A stretch of DNA of 64,000 bases, taken from positions 310,001-374,000 of the forward strand of contig NZ_JAIOUV010000004.1 in NCBI RefSeq assembly GCF_019931145.1, given 5' to 3'. Below the pieces are notes generated by a model. That model did not search any database. It was not told where the DNA came from and saw nothing but the letters and a program-made list of their open reading frames with translations. The number at the start of each line of letters is the position of its first letter. The stretch's first letter is position 1. Positions 7,761-15,746 of this stretch are shown here, piece by piece. The stretch is from Marinicella meishanensis (GTDB lineage Bacteria; Pseudomonadota; Gammaproteobacteria; Xanthomonadales; Marinicellaceae). The position numbers and the translations under genes were made by a program.

Positions 7761-9161
7761 TTATTCAAAATCGTCGGCAAAAATCAGATCTTCCACCGTG
7801 TTCCAACCAATGTCTTGGAACAACTGCAAGGTCAGGTCGATTTCATCAAAAATGGTGGGGGTGATGCTCGGCTCCATCAACAGGTTCGGGTTGGCGTCGC
7901 GGGTGAAGTGTGACACCGAGGAACCTTGTTCAAATGGGTTCGGCGCATACAGCCGCACAAAGCCACCATTGGCACCAGCAAATTGGCCGGTGTCATAACC
8001 CAAGGTCACATTGACGCCCGGCAAGTTGCCCGTGATCAAAGCCCCATCGTCCAACGAAATACCGACCGAAGGAATGGTCACGGCAGGATCCGAACCACCC
8101 ATGGGCGGCAAACCTGGGGACACGTTGTTGGCCACCAACACCGCCACCGCACCGGCGTTTTGTGAATTAATCACTTTGAGGGTGAAGTTACAGCTGCCTC
8201 GATTGACAATGGCAATGGCACCGGTCAAGTCATTGATGATCGGTTCACAAGCATCGTTCACATCGCCACCGGTGCCGTCATCTGCCAGTACCACATCGGC
8301 GGTCAATCCCATTTCTGGAATGGCCGGACCAAAAGAAGCCGTTTGAACCGCATAGTCACCGGCAATACCGCCAGGAGAGTTAATGGTCAACACCGCGGGA
8401 TTGCCCAACACATTGGGAAATTCAGCGGTGACGTTGGGACCGGTCCAAACCAAGTTGGGGTCATTGATGGCCGAGGCCACACGTTCGGCATTGTCCATAT
8501 CGACCCACTGCTCACCGGTGCTCAAATCACGCATGAACAAGGTCCAAATGTCTGGTCGACCAGAAAAGAAGGCGCCGGTGGTGCCACTGGTGAAGGTTTG
8601 GAAGCCCAAACCATGACCCATTTCATGCAACAACACCGGTAAGAATGCGGTGAAGCCTTGTGGTGTGGCACCGTCCAAACCGTAGTACCAACCACTGTTC
8701 AAACAACCATTGTCCAACTCTGAGTTGAATTGGGAGTTGATTTCAGCTTGGGCACCATTGACATCAACACCGGCCAAAGAGCTGGCCAATGATGGGTTGT
8801 ACCACGTGTCGGCCACCGGTGCATTGGCGAAATCCGCATGCACACTGGCGGCACCGGCCGAACCCAAGACCGCGCCGTTTTGGCTACAAGTCAAGGGATT
8901 GAATGCGGCATTGACCACAATCTCAACATCGCTGTCCAAGAAGGTTTCCCAAATGTCAGCCGCTCTTTGGAAGGCGATCAAACGCTGTTCACCCAAAGTG
9001 GTACCGGTGTTGCCACCAATCGGCGCCACTGGGGTGGGGTCATTGAATCCTTCACCGGCACCATCGGTGTTGTTAATGGTGATGGTGGCTTGGCCAAAAG
9101 CCGAACCACAGGTCATCAGGGCCAACAAGGCCCATGGGGTGCGTAGTTTCAACTGACTCAT
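7761..9161 (-). CDS. Secreted zinc metalloprotease with inserted PA domain and DLIFADDFE tail
   Basis: The signal peptide is MSQLKLRTPWALLALMTCGSAFGQ, read as a Sec signal cleaved after FGQ. The HEMGHGLGF zinc-protease motif is at residues 179-187. A protease-associated (PA) domain follows at roughly 255-370 (AIAIVNRGSCNFTLKV, NAGAVAVLVAN, IPSVGIS). A metzincin-like region SHFTRDANPNLLMEPSI near 420 likely supplies the third ligand and active-site turn. The extreme C-terminus is EDLIFADDFE, the shared tail. It is probably an extracellular or surface protease. Its start overlaps the stop of the upstream 110-residue secreted protein by 4 nt (ATGA on the minus strand), so the two are co-translated. 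Confidence 0.85.
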   Translation of the reverse strand: MSQLKLRTPWALLALMTCGSAFGQATITINNTDGAGEGFNDPTPVAPIGGNTGTTLGEQRLIAFQRAADIWETFLDSDVEIVVNAAFNPLTCSQNGAVLGSAGAASVHADFANAPVADTWYNPSLASSLAGVDVNGAQAEINSQFNSELDNGCLNSGWYYGLDGATPQGFTAFLPVLLHEMGHGLGFQTFTSGTTGAFFSGRPDIWTLFMRDLSTGEQWVDMDNAERVASAINDPNLVWTGPNVTAEFPNVLGNPAVLTINSPGGIAGDYAVQTASFGPAIPEMGLTADVVLADDGTGGDVNDACEPIINDLTGAIAIVNRGSCNFTLKVINSQNAGAVAVLVANNVSPGLPPMGGSDPAVTIPSVGISLDDGALITGNLPGVNVTLGYDTGQFAGANGGFVRLYAPNPFEQGSSVSHFTRDANPNLLMEPSITPTIFDEIDLTLQLFQDIGWNTVEDLIFADDFE

Positions 9162-9490
9162 TTTTCACCCCGCTTGGTGGCCACTAGCGCGGGGCCATGT
9201 TGGTGATCAGGTCCCAGCTGGTCATGGTTCTGACAACTGTATACAATTTCTCCATTGACCACTTTGGCCACAGAGAACATTTGAAAACGACCTTTCAAAT
9301 CGACCGATTCACTGCCATCGGCATGGCGAACCACTTCCAGACCTTGTTGTGATTGGTTGATGGCATCCAGTTCGAGTTGGGTCTTGGGTTCTGTGGGTTT
9401 GTCTGTTTGGGTGGTTTGGGCACTGACTTGGGTGGTCAAGGCAGCGAGCCCCAAAGAGCCAGCCAACAGTATTTTATGTGTTATTTTCAT
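9158..9490 (-). CDS. Small secreted protein, partner of the PA-domain metalloprotease
   Basis: The 110-residue product has a signal peptide (KILLAGSLGLAALTTQVSAQ) and a short polar body with GRFQMFSVAKVVNGEIVYSC and a His-rich CQNHDQLGPDHQHGP stretch. No family is recognised. Translational coupling to the protease suggests a chaperone, propeptide-like inhibitor or metal-handling partner, which is inference only. The His/Asp cluster could bind a metal. Confidence 0.7.
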   Translation of the reverse strand: MKITHKILLAGSLGLAALTTQVSAQTTQTDKPTEPKTQLELDAINQSQQGLEVVRHADGSESVDLKGRFQMFSVAKVVNGEIVYSCQNHDQLGPDHQHGPALVATKRGEK

Positions 9491-9877
9491 GGTTATCTCT
9501 TTTTAAAGGTTATGTAAAGGGAGAGGATCTTCAAAAAATCCGTCAATGATTATAGAGTAAAGTACCGCCGGTTTCATTGCATTTGACCTTTTTCGGTCAT
9601 TGGCTAAACCTGGCCCACTGTGGGTGGCCTCTTTCACAACCCCCTCCAGCGGTGGCGTACTGACCGAGGTGAACACAATACCCCGAATTGAACGGTTGAT
9701 TTGGCCCACATCCCTCACAATCGGCCAAAATGAACGCCACTTGAACGGTGGTTTTCAACAAAATGTGATGCCATCCACGATCAAGCGCCAAACCACAAAA
9801 AAAGACGCTTTCGATGTCATGAATCTGCGCCATCCCACGTAGCATGAAATACATTCATCAAAACGAGGAGCAACATC
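9491..9877. promoter_or_regulatory. Divergent intergenic region, no gene seen
   Basis: This 387-bp region separates the leftward protease pair from the rightward cysteine-protease gene and must carry both promoters. No ORF here has protein-like composition. Small dyads are visible (GACCTTTTTCGGTC near 9586; CCCACTGTGGG near 9613). A strong Shine-Dalgarno (GAGGAGCA) sits before the ATG at 9878. I could not place convincing -35/-10 boxes. Confidence 0.45.
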
Positions 9878-11344
9878 ATGAAACATTTGATTACCGCCTG
9901 GCTGATCACCTTCAGCACCCTGATCCTGGCTCAAGAGCGTCACACTTCATTCGACCCCGCGATCCATGGTTTCAATTTTGAGAACACCTTCACCAATGAT
10001 TTCATCAAAGAAGTCGATTGGCGCACCAATGGCTTGTGCGGCGGCATGGTGTATACCGCCTTGGACCATTTTCTGGCCGGCAAACCGATTCCCAGACAAG
10101 ATTACCGTCCAGCGGTGCACAGCCCCTTGCATGACTACATCTACGACCGTCAAGTTCACTCGATTGCCGACAACATCGACAAATGGGCAGAATTGGGAGT
10201 GAATCCTTTGGGGGCGCGCAACAGTGAATTCTTCAAATGGGGTTTGGAGGGCAAGCCCGGGGGACGCATCGATGAGTTGCGTGCAGCCATTGATCGCGGG
10301 ATACCGGTGCCGTTGGGTTTGTTTCATGCCGATGACCATGAAGGTGGCGATCACCAGATTCTGGCCATTGGCTACAAGATGGGCCGGTACCGAGGCGATT
10401 TGGGTCCGTACCAAACCGACTTTGAAATTTATGTGTATGACCCCAACAAGAAAAACGCCAAGCGAACTTTGAAAGCCGATCCAGGCTCGGAACAATGGTA
10501 TTACGTGGATGACCACAACAAACGTTGGCAAACTTATTTTGTCGACCGCAAATACCGCAGCCACAACCCGCCCAACTTGGCCCAAGCTGCAGTCCACAAT
10601 GATGGCAAAGTCCATCAACTGCGCTTGGAAATCACCACCGGTAGTGACGACCTGCGAGGCGGTAATGACAATGTGGACATTGAAGTCGGGGTGTATGGCA
10701 TGAGCCCACAGCGGTTCAACAACATCAACAACTCCAGGCGCTGGATCGATAACTACACCCAAACCATCGAATTGAGTTTAAACCAACCGGTCGATCGCAG
10801 CGACATCAGCCACATCAAATTGCTCACCCGATTTTCCGGCGGCATGGGTGGCGACAATTGGAATGTCAATCGGGTGACCGTCAAAGCCATCGAAAATGGC
10901 CAAGCACATGACATGAAAACGGTGGAAGGCCAACCTTGGGTGCGCTTCACCGGGCAACGGCACGAAGCGCAGATCAACCTCAATTACCGAGCCGCCACCA
11001 CGGTCAACACCCAAGTCCCGGTCATCGTCCATGCCAGCCAAGACCGCTGCCATGCCAGCCTGCAAAATAAAATTGCTTGGGATTACCAAGGCAACAAACG
11101 CTGGGGCCAAAACAACCTGGACCGCTTGTGTGGTTCGGTGGGCACCGAGCAACCCGCACAGTGTTTCAAACAAGTGATGCACGGCGGGGTCAATTGGGGT
11201 GGTGGCACCCAATGGCAATGGGAAAATGCCTTGAAATTGTGTGCCAGCTCGCTGAATGCCAACCGCACCGTGGTCTGTTTCAAAAAGGCCATCAAGCAAG
11301 GTGACAACTGGTCCTCTGCGATCAATGCCTGCAAACGCGGCTGA
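9878..11344 (+). CDS. Secreted papain-like cysteine protease with C-terminal Cys/Trp repeat domain
   Basis: The signal peptide ends around LILAQ. The N-terminal ~230 residues hold a papain/C39-like triad: the cysteine in NGLCGGMVYTALDHF, the histidine in GGDHQILAIGY, and the acidic or Asn residue in the YVYDPNKK loop. A middle beta-rich segment (GGNDNVDIEVGVYG, HIKLLTRFSGGMGGDNWNV) looks like a carbohydrate or lipid-binding sandwich. The last ~110 residues contain repeated C-x-W-x-x-A/L-x-x-LC units (WGQNNLDRLC, WQWENALKLC, NWSSAINAC) joined by CF segments. It is probably an extracellular hydrolase. Peptidase activity is inferred from residue order only. Confidence 0.68.
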   Translation: MKHLITAWLITFSTLILAQERHTSFDPAIHGFNFENTFTNDFIKEVDWRTNGLCGGMVYTALDHFLAGKPIPRQDYRPAVHSPLHDYIYDRQVHSIADNIDKWAELGVNPLGARNSEFFKWGLEGKPGGRIDELRAAIDRGIPVPLGLFHADDHEGGDHQILAIGYKMGRYRGDLGPYQTDFEIYVYDPNKKNAKRTLKADPGSEQWYYVDDHNKRWQTYFVDRKYRSHNPPNLAQAAVHNDGKVHQLRLEITTGSDDLRGGNDNVDIEVGVYGMSPQRFNNINNSRRWIDNYTQTIELSLNQPVDRSDISHIKLLTRFSGGMGGDNWNVNRVTVKAIENGQAHDMKTVEGQPWVRFTGQRHEAQINLNYRAATTVNTQVPVIVHASQDRCHASLQNKIAWDYQGNKRWGQNNLDRLCGSVGTEQPAQCFKQVMHGGVNWGGGTQWQWENALKLCASSLNANRTVVCFKKAIKQGDNWSSAINACKRG

Positions 11345-11367
11345 TGGTTTCAGGCGGTTCAGAGCCA

Positions 11368-11392
11368 AAGGCTGGCACCTTGCCAGCCTTTG
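11368..11392 (+). terminator. Perfect hairpin after the cysteine-protease gene
   Basis: AAAGGCTGGCA and TGCCAGCCTTT form an 11-bp perfect stem with a 3-nt loop, 24 bases after the stop. Only a short T-run ends the hairpin, but the position fits an intrinsic terminator. Confidence 0.7.
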
Positions 11393-11483
11393 GGCTGCTG
11401 CCCCATCACCGCTGTGACCATTGGCAGATTCGCTGCTGGCAGTCAGAACTTACAATGAAGCCACTTCACAACCTGATTGACCC

Positions 11484-12011
11484 ATGAAACATGCCTTCCT
11501 TGGCTGGCTGATGATCACCAGCAGCAGTGCCTTCGGTGCCGACCACCAGCCATCTTTGGCTGCCTTGGCCACGCAATACATGCAGGCTTACAGCGCCTGG
11601 GACATCCCGGCCATGAGCCAACTGCAGCATGCCAACATCCACTTCAATGACCCCACGGCAACCGATGCCTTTGGTCGTTCATTCTCCCATCGGGGCAAAG
11701 CCGAAGTGGCCACTTTTCTCAGCGGCATTTTTGGCGAAAACAAACCCCAACACCTGACGTTCAAAGTCAAAGAACAGTTTGTTTCCGGCAACCATGTGGT
11801 GATTCATGCCACTTTTGAAAGTGTGTTACCAGATGCCTGGTATGGTGAGCGGGCCACCGGTCCGGTGTTGGTTTCCATTCCGATCACCACCGTGTTGGTG
11901 TTTGCCGACCAACAGATCATCAGTCACACCGATTATGCCGATTATGCCAGCTACCAACAACAGATCAACTGGCAACTGGCGCCGGCCAAGAACACGAACG
12001 AAAAACCCTGA
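11484..12011 (+). CDS. Exported SnoaL/NTF2-like protein
   Basis: It has a signal peptide (KHAFLGWLMITSSSAFGAD), then a ~130-residue cone fold of the NTF2/SnoaL type: LATQYMQAYSAWDIPAMSQL, HFNDPTATDAFG, the HRGKAEVATFLSGIF helix, and a beta-strand end TTVLVFADQQIISHTDYADY. Such domains bind small ligands or act as isomerases or hydratases; the substrate cannot be told. It is monocistronic and convergent with the amidohydrolase downstream. Confidence 0.75.
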   Translation: MKHAFLGWLMITSSSAFGADHQPSLAALATQYMQAYSAWDIPAMSQLQHANIHFNDPTATDAFGRSFSHRGKAEVATFLSGIFGENKPQHLTFKVKEQFVSGNHVVIHATFESVLPDAWYGERATGPVLVSIPITTVLVFADQQIISHTDYADYASYQQQINWQLAPAKNTNEKP

Positions 12012-12035
12012 AAATATGGGGCAATCGGTGGTGGT

Positions 12036-13367
12036 TCACTTCACCCGTTGACCGTGTTTGAACACCATATCGACCCGTTGCAGCAAGTTGATGTAACGCA
12101 ACACATCGCCCTTGACTGCAATGATGTCGGCATACTTGCCAGCGGTGATGGTGCCCACCTCATCATCGACTTTCATCATCACCGACGGCCAATAGGTGGC
12201 ACCGCGGATCGCATCCATCGGCGCTATGCCCATTTCCCGCACCCAAATGTCCAGCTCATTCCAGGTGGATTGGCTGTGAAATTTCAAAGGTATGCCGCTG
12301 TCGGTGCCCACCATCAACACCACCCCGGCATCCAACAACTGGTGAATTTTGCGTTTTAGGGTGGGTTTGCGCTTGCTGGTTATTTGAAAATAAGGCAACC
12401 GCTCTGGGTGGGTGATGGATTGTTTGATGTCGGCGATGATGTCCTCTGACAAGCCCAAGTGCCAGCTGTCGTTGTCCAATTTCTCGGTGTTGTTTTTTAC
12501 GTAATCATAATTGAACAGGCCTTCCACCGTGGGGGTCCAAAACAAGGGACCCAAGTTCATTTGTGCCGCCCGCTCGCGCAAACCAGCGATCACTTCAGGC
12601 GGGTATTCCGGCGCGGTGGACAAGCCGGTGTGTTCAAAGTTATCGACCCCGGCTTTGAGTCCCAACAAGATTTCTTTGGGCCGGTGGGCATGGGCCACCA
12701 CCGGCAATCCGTGTTGGTGTGCTTCGTCGACCACGGCCATCAATTCGGCTTCGCTCATTTGGTCCTGATCAATCAACTTGATCACATCCACCCCGGCGGT
12801 GGCCAGCTGTTTGACTTTGGCCCGGGCATCTCGGGGCCCGTCGATCCCCCAGCGATAAAGCTCAGTGCCCGGATACGGCTTTTTCTGGATGAATGGGCCG
12901 GACATGTACATGGTGGGACCGGGGATGTCACCGCGGTTGATGGCATCACGAACCCGGATGCTGGCTTCCAATGGCGCGCCCAAATCGCGGGCCGAGGTGA
13001 CCCCAGCCAACAACAATTGGTGCGCTGAGGCCGGCATGATTTCCTGTTCAAAGCGATCCGGATAGGTGCTGTGCCAATGACTGTAATCGGCATGGCCATT
13101 GATCATCAAGTGCACATGCATGTCCCACAAGCCAGGCATCACAGTCATGCCTTCGGTGGAAATCACTTCGGCCCCGGCGGGGATCTCAATGTCACCGACC
13201 TGCCCCACCGCAGTGATTTTATCGCCGGTGATGATGACCACCGAATTTTGTACCGGCTGGTCTTTGAAACCATCAATCAGCATGCCGCCAACCAAGGCTT
13301 TGATGTCTTCGGCTTGGGTGGTGAACGACCACAGCATGGCCCAAGACCACAGAATGATTTTTTTCAT
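12036..13367 (-). CDS. Exported metal-dependent amidohydrolase (imidazolonepropionase-like)
   Basis: After a signal peptide (KKIILWSWAMLWSFTTQAED) comes the composite-barrel amidohydrolase fold. Metal ligands visible are MPGLWDMHVHLM (HxH), VIKLIDQDQ (position of the bridging Lys), PVVAHAH, NFEHTGLS and GTDSGIP with the final catalytic Asp. The C-terminal beta-sandwich strand reads GTITAGKYADIIAVKGDVL. Family members hydrolyse cyclic amides, dipeptides or organophosphates in the periplasm. A strong Shine-Dalgarno (GAGAGGAGC) precedes the ATG. It lies 36 bp behind the acetyltransferase gene and may be co-transcribed with it. Confidence 0.88.
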   Translation of the reverse strand: MKKIILWSWAMLWSFTTQAEDIKALVGGMLIDGFKDQPVQNSVVIITGDKITAVGQVGDIEIPAGAEVISTEGMTVMPGLWDMHVHLMINGHADYSHWHSTYPDRFEQEIMPASAHQLLLAGVTSARDLGAPLEASIRVRDAINRGDIPGPTMYMSGPFIQKKPYPGTELYRWGIDGPRDARAKVKQLATAGVDVIKLIDQDQMSEAELMAVVDEAHQHGLPVVAHAHRPKEILLGLKAGVDNFEHTGLSTAPEYPPEVIAGLRERAAQMNLGPLFWTPTVEGLFNYDYVKNNTEKLDNDSWHLGLSEDIIADIKQSITHPERLPYFQITSKRKPTLKRKIHQLLDAGVVLMVGTDSGIPLKFHSQSTWNELDIWVREMGIAPMDAIRGATYWPSVMMKVDDEVGTITAGKYADIIAVKGDVLRYINLLQRVDMVFKHGQRVK

Positions 13368-13388
13368 GATGCTCCTCTCTTGTTTGGG

Positions 13389-13413
13389 GCCTTTAAGTGG
13401 GTGTTAACAGGCC
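13389..13413. repeat. Solitary copy of the MITE terminal repeat
   Basis: GCCTTTAAGTGGGTGTTAACAGGCC matches, with one difference in 25, the end of the inverted-repeat element at 63513-63782. No partner end was seen nearby. It overlaps the last two codons of the adjacent minus-strand acetyltransferase gene and provides its TAA stop. Confidence 0.75.
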
Positions 13414-13853
13414 AAATTTTTCAAAAAACACACCACGCGCTCAGTTTCTTCAAACCCCATTTGCTGGTGTAAGGCCATGCTTTTGTGGTTGTCAATTTCG
13501 GTGTCGCTGGCCAATTCAGTATAACCCAGTTCTGTGGCCCACCGTTCTGCCCGTTGCATCAAGGCCAAGCCCCAATGTCGACCGCGACAGGCTGGCGCCA
13601 CATACCACCCTTCCACATAGGGCACCGCTGGCTGGCGCGACCCCTCGGCAAAATTGCGGATGTTCAGCTCGATGAAACCACCCAGTTCGCCGCCCTCATC
13701 CTGCACCACAAAACACACCTCAATGTCGATTGATTCGCCATTGAAGTAAGCCTTCAATTCACACAGGTGCTGGTCTTGGCTGTCGGGCCACAGGTCGCTG
13801 CGCATGGCGGTCCAGGCCTGGATGTCGTGGGGCTCGGCTGGGCGGATGTTCAT
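13404..13853 (-). CDS. GNAT acetyltransferase, aminoglycoside 6'-N-acetyltransferase-like
   Basis: This 149-residue single-domain GNAT follows the AAC(6')-I pattern: MNIRPAEPHDIQAWTAMRSDLWP at the start, YVEGWYVAPACRGRHWGLAL as the acetyl-CoA binding loop, then ELASDTEIDNHKSMALHQQMGFEETERVV. The SDTEIDN and GFEETERVVCF segments are characteristic of chromosomal AAC(6') enzymes. The natural substrate may be something other than an aminoglycoside. It overlaps the GFA gene by 4 nt. The stop codon falls inside a solitary copy of a mobile-element end, so the native C-terminus may have been altered. Confidence 0.82.
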   Translation of the reverse strand: MNIRPAEPHDIQAWTAMRSDLWPDSQDQHLCELKAYFNGESIDIEVCFVVQDEGGELGGFIELNIRNFAEGSRQPAVPYVEGWYVAPACRGRHWGLALMQRAERWATELGYTELASDTEIDNHKSMALHQQMGFEETERVVCFLKNLAC

Positions 13854-14359
13854 GATTCGGCTTGGGCCGCTTGTCGCAGCTTCAACAAGGCATCAAAGCG
13901 GGCCAATTGATCGGCATCCCACAACTCATGGCGGTCGTAGTATTCTGCAAACACCGGGATTTGGCCCCCGGTATCAAACCAAGCTTGCTGGGTGCTGGTA
14001 TAGATGTGCACATCAGGTGGCAGTTGCTGCGGATCATCCAAGGTGCCCACCCGCACAAAACTGAGCCATTGGCCCAGGCCGCCATAATGGCTCCACAGCG
14101 CCACTTGGCATTGGGGGCAACGGGCCATGGTTTGTCCCCGACCACTGGCTGAGGGCACATCGATCATCGCCACATCACCACTTAATAAATCGATTTGTGC
14201 CGCTTCAATCATGGCATTCAGCGCAAAAGCCGAACCATTTTCTCGCTGACAACGGCTGCAGTGACAACAATGCACGAAAATGGGTGCTGCCTTGAGTTGA
14301 TAACGCACTTGGCCACAAGCACAGCCACCAACCCGTTCTGCGGTTCTTGTTTCGGTCAT
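13850..14359 (-). CDS. GFA/CENP-V family zinc protein
   Basis: Zinc ligands are visible as GGCACGQVRYQL (CxCG), HCCHCSRCQRENGSAF (CHCxxC) and ARCPQCQVALW (CxxC), the standard order for glutathione-dependent formaldehyde-activating-like proteins. The fold is certain; members rarely have a proven substrate. The ATG at 14359 is chosen because GGGGA lies upstream, in preference to a TTG at 14380. The 3' end overlaps the acetyltransferase start (ATGA). Confidence 0.88.
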   Translation of the reverse strand: MTETRTAERVGGCACGQVRYQLKAAPIFVHCCHCSRCQRENGSAFALNAMIEAAQIDLLSGDVAMIDVPSASGRGQTMARCPQCQVALWSHYGGLGQWLSFVRVGTLDDPQQLPPDVHIYTSTQQAWFDTGGQIPVFAEYYDRHELWDADQLARFDALLKLRQAAQAES

Positions 14360-14445
14360 ATTGCATCCCCAGATTGCCAATCTTTATCATAGCATTTTGC
14401 CGGTGTGGTGTTTATCATAAAAACCACGTTAACCCCAGATCAGCC

Positions 14446-15597
14446 TTGCAGTTACTGAAACTCACATTGCCCGTCTTTTTCATCATCGGTTTGTCGGTGA
14501 TCGGCTATTTTTATCACGCCCATTGGCCCCCGATGGCACAACAAATGTTCGGCTTTCTGCCGCACTTTCTGGCCTTGACCTTGCTCGCTTTGTCGATATA
14601 TTTCAACACCGCGCGGTTGTTTTACCAGGCGGCTTTGGTGTTGGTGGTGTGGGCCGCTGGCTGGCTGGGCTGGGCTGGGTTGCCGCATGAACTGATGTGG
14701 TTGCTGGCCGCTGCGGTGGTGTTGGTGGTGTGGCTGTTACCAGAACGGGGCTTGATCTCTTGGGCGGCCTGGCCCAGCCACACATTGCTGTTGATCCTGG
14801 TCGGCTTGGCCGTGGGTCTGGCCAGCAGAAAACCCGACTGGTTGGCTTGGTGGCAAACGCTGCTGACCTGGCCTGAGGGCCTGGTTGATGACGGGCTGTT
14901 GGCACCGACCACAGCCGGCTTGCTGTTGTTGTTGGCTACCGCCTTGATCATCAGTGGCTGGCGCCAACGCGACCACCATGCTTTGAACAGCTTGTTGTCG
15001 CTGCTGGCAGTTGGCTCACTGCTCAGCAGCGATCAAACGGTGTTGCGCTTGTTTGTGGCCAGTGCCTTTTTGTTGGTGTTGTTGTTCAATGCCTTACACC
15101 GCACCTGGCACCTGGCTTATGTTGATGAACTGACCGCCTTGCCTGGACGACGGGCCTTGGAAGAACGCTTGCAACGGGCCTTGGGCATTTATGCTTTGGC
15201 CATGGTGGATGTCGATCATTTCAAACAATTCAATGACACCTATGGCCATGATGTGGGCGATGATGTGTTGCGCATGATTGCCGCCAAGATTGGTCAAGTG
15301 TCCGGTGGCGGCTTGGCTTATCGCTATGGCGGTGAAGAGTTCACCATCGTGTTCCCCAACCACGGCGCCGATGAAATCAAATCCCACTTACAAGACTTGA
15401 TTCAAGCGGTGGCCAACACCCCCTTTGTGGTGAACCGGCGCCGCAGCCAAAAACCCCAAGAAGTGCTAGTCACCATTTCCATCGGAGTCACCGATTCCAT
15501 TGGTAAAGGCGATGCCGCCAGCACCATCAAAACCGCCGATCAAGCCTTGTACACCGCCAAGAAAAAAGGCCGCAACCGCTTGCAGATGAAACGATAG
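14446..15597 (+). CDS. Membrane-bound GGDEF diguanylate cyclase
   Basis: Six or seven hydrophobic helices fill the first ~210 residues, followed by a GGDEF domain with DELTALPGRRALEERL, DVDHFKQFNDTYGHDVGDDVL, and YRYGGEEFTIVF (GGEEF signature). It should make cyclic-di-GMP from two GTP. No RxxD inhibitory site stands out. The start is uncertain: no ATG or GTG is well placed, so a TTG at 14446 just before the first helix is proposed; a TTG at 14347 would run into the divergent GFA gene. The sensory input is presumably membrane-embedded. Confidence 0.88.
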   Translation: MQLLKLTLPVFFIIGLSVIGYFYHAHWPPMAQQMFGFLPHFLALTLLALSIYFNTARLFYQAALVLVVWAAGWLGWAGLPHELMWLLAAAVVLVVWLLPERGLISWAAWPSHTLLLILVGLAVGLASRKPDWLAWWQTLLTWPEGLVDDGLLAPTTAGLLLLLATALIISGWRQRDHHALNSLLSLLAVGSLLSSDQTVLRLFVASAFLLVLLFNALHRTWHLAYVDELTALPGRRALEERLQRALGIYALAMVDVDHFKQFNDTYGHDVGDDVLRMIAAKIGQVSGGGLAYRYGGEEFTIVFPNHGADEIKSHLQDLIQAVANTPFVVNRRRSQKPQEVLVTISIGVTDSIGKGDAASTIKTADQALYTAKKKGRNRLQMKR

Positions 15598-15746
15598 GCT
15601 GGGTGATCAGGCCGCTTGAGAAAATATCGAGCAAATGTTCATCTTTTCGCCCATTGTTGGACCGTTTTAACCAAATCCAAAGCCAAATCCAGTACAATAA
15701 CGAAAACTTTCCGCCCCCCAGGAAACCACCCATACCGGAGTCCATT

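Noticed and set aside
13404-13853. An acquired resistance cassette or integron gene.
   Set aside because: No attC-like site or integrase is visible and the gene sits in an overlapping chromosomal operon, so an intrinsic gene is more likely.
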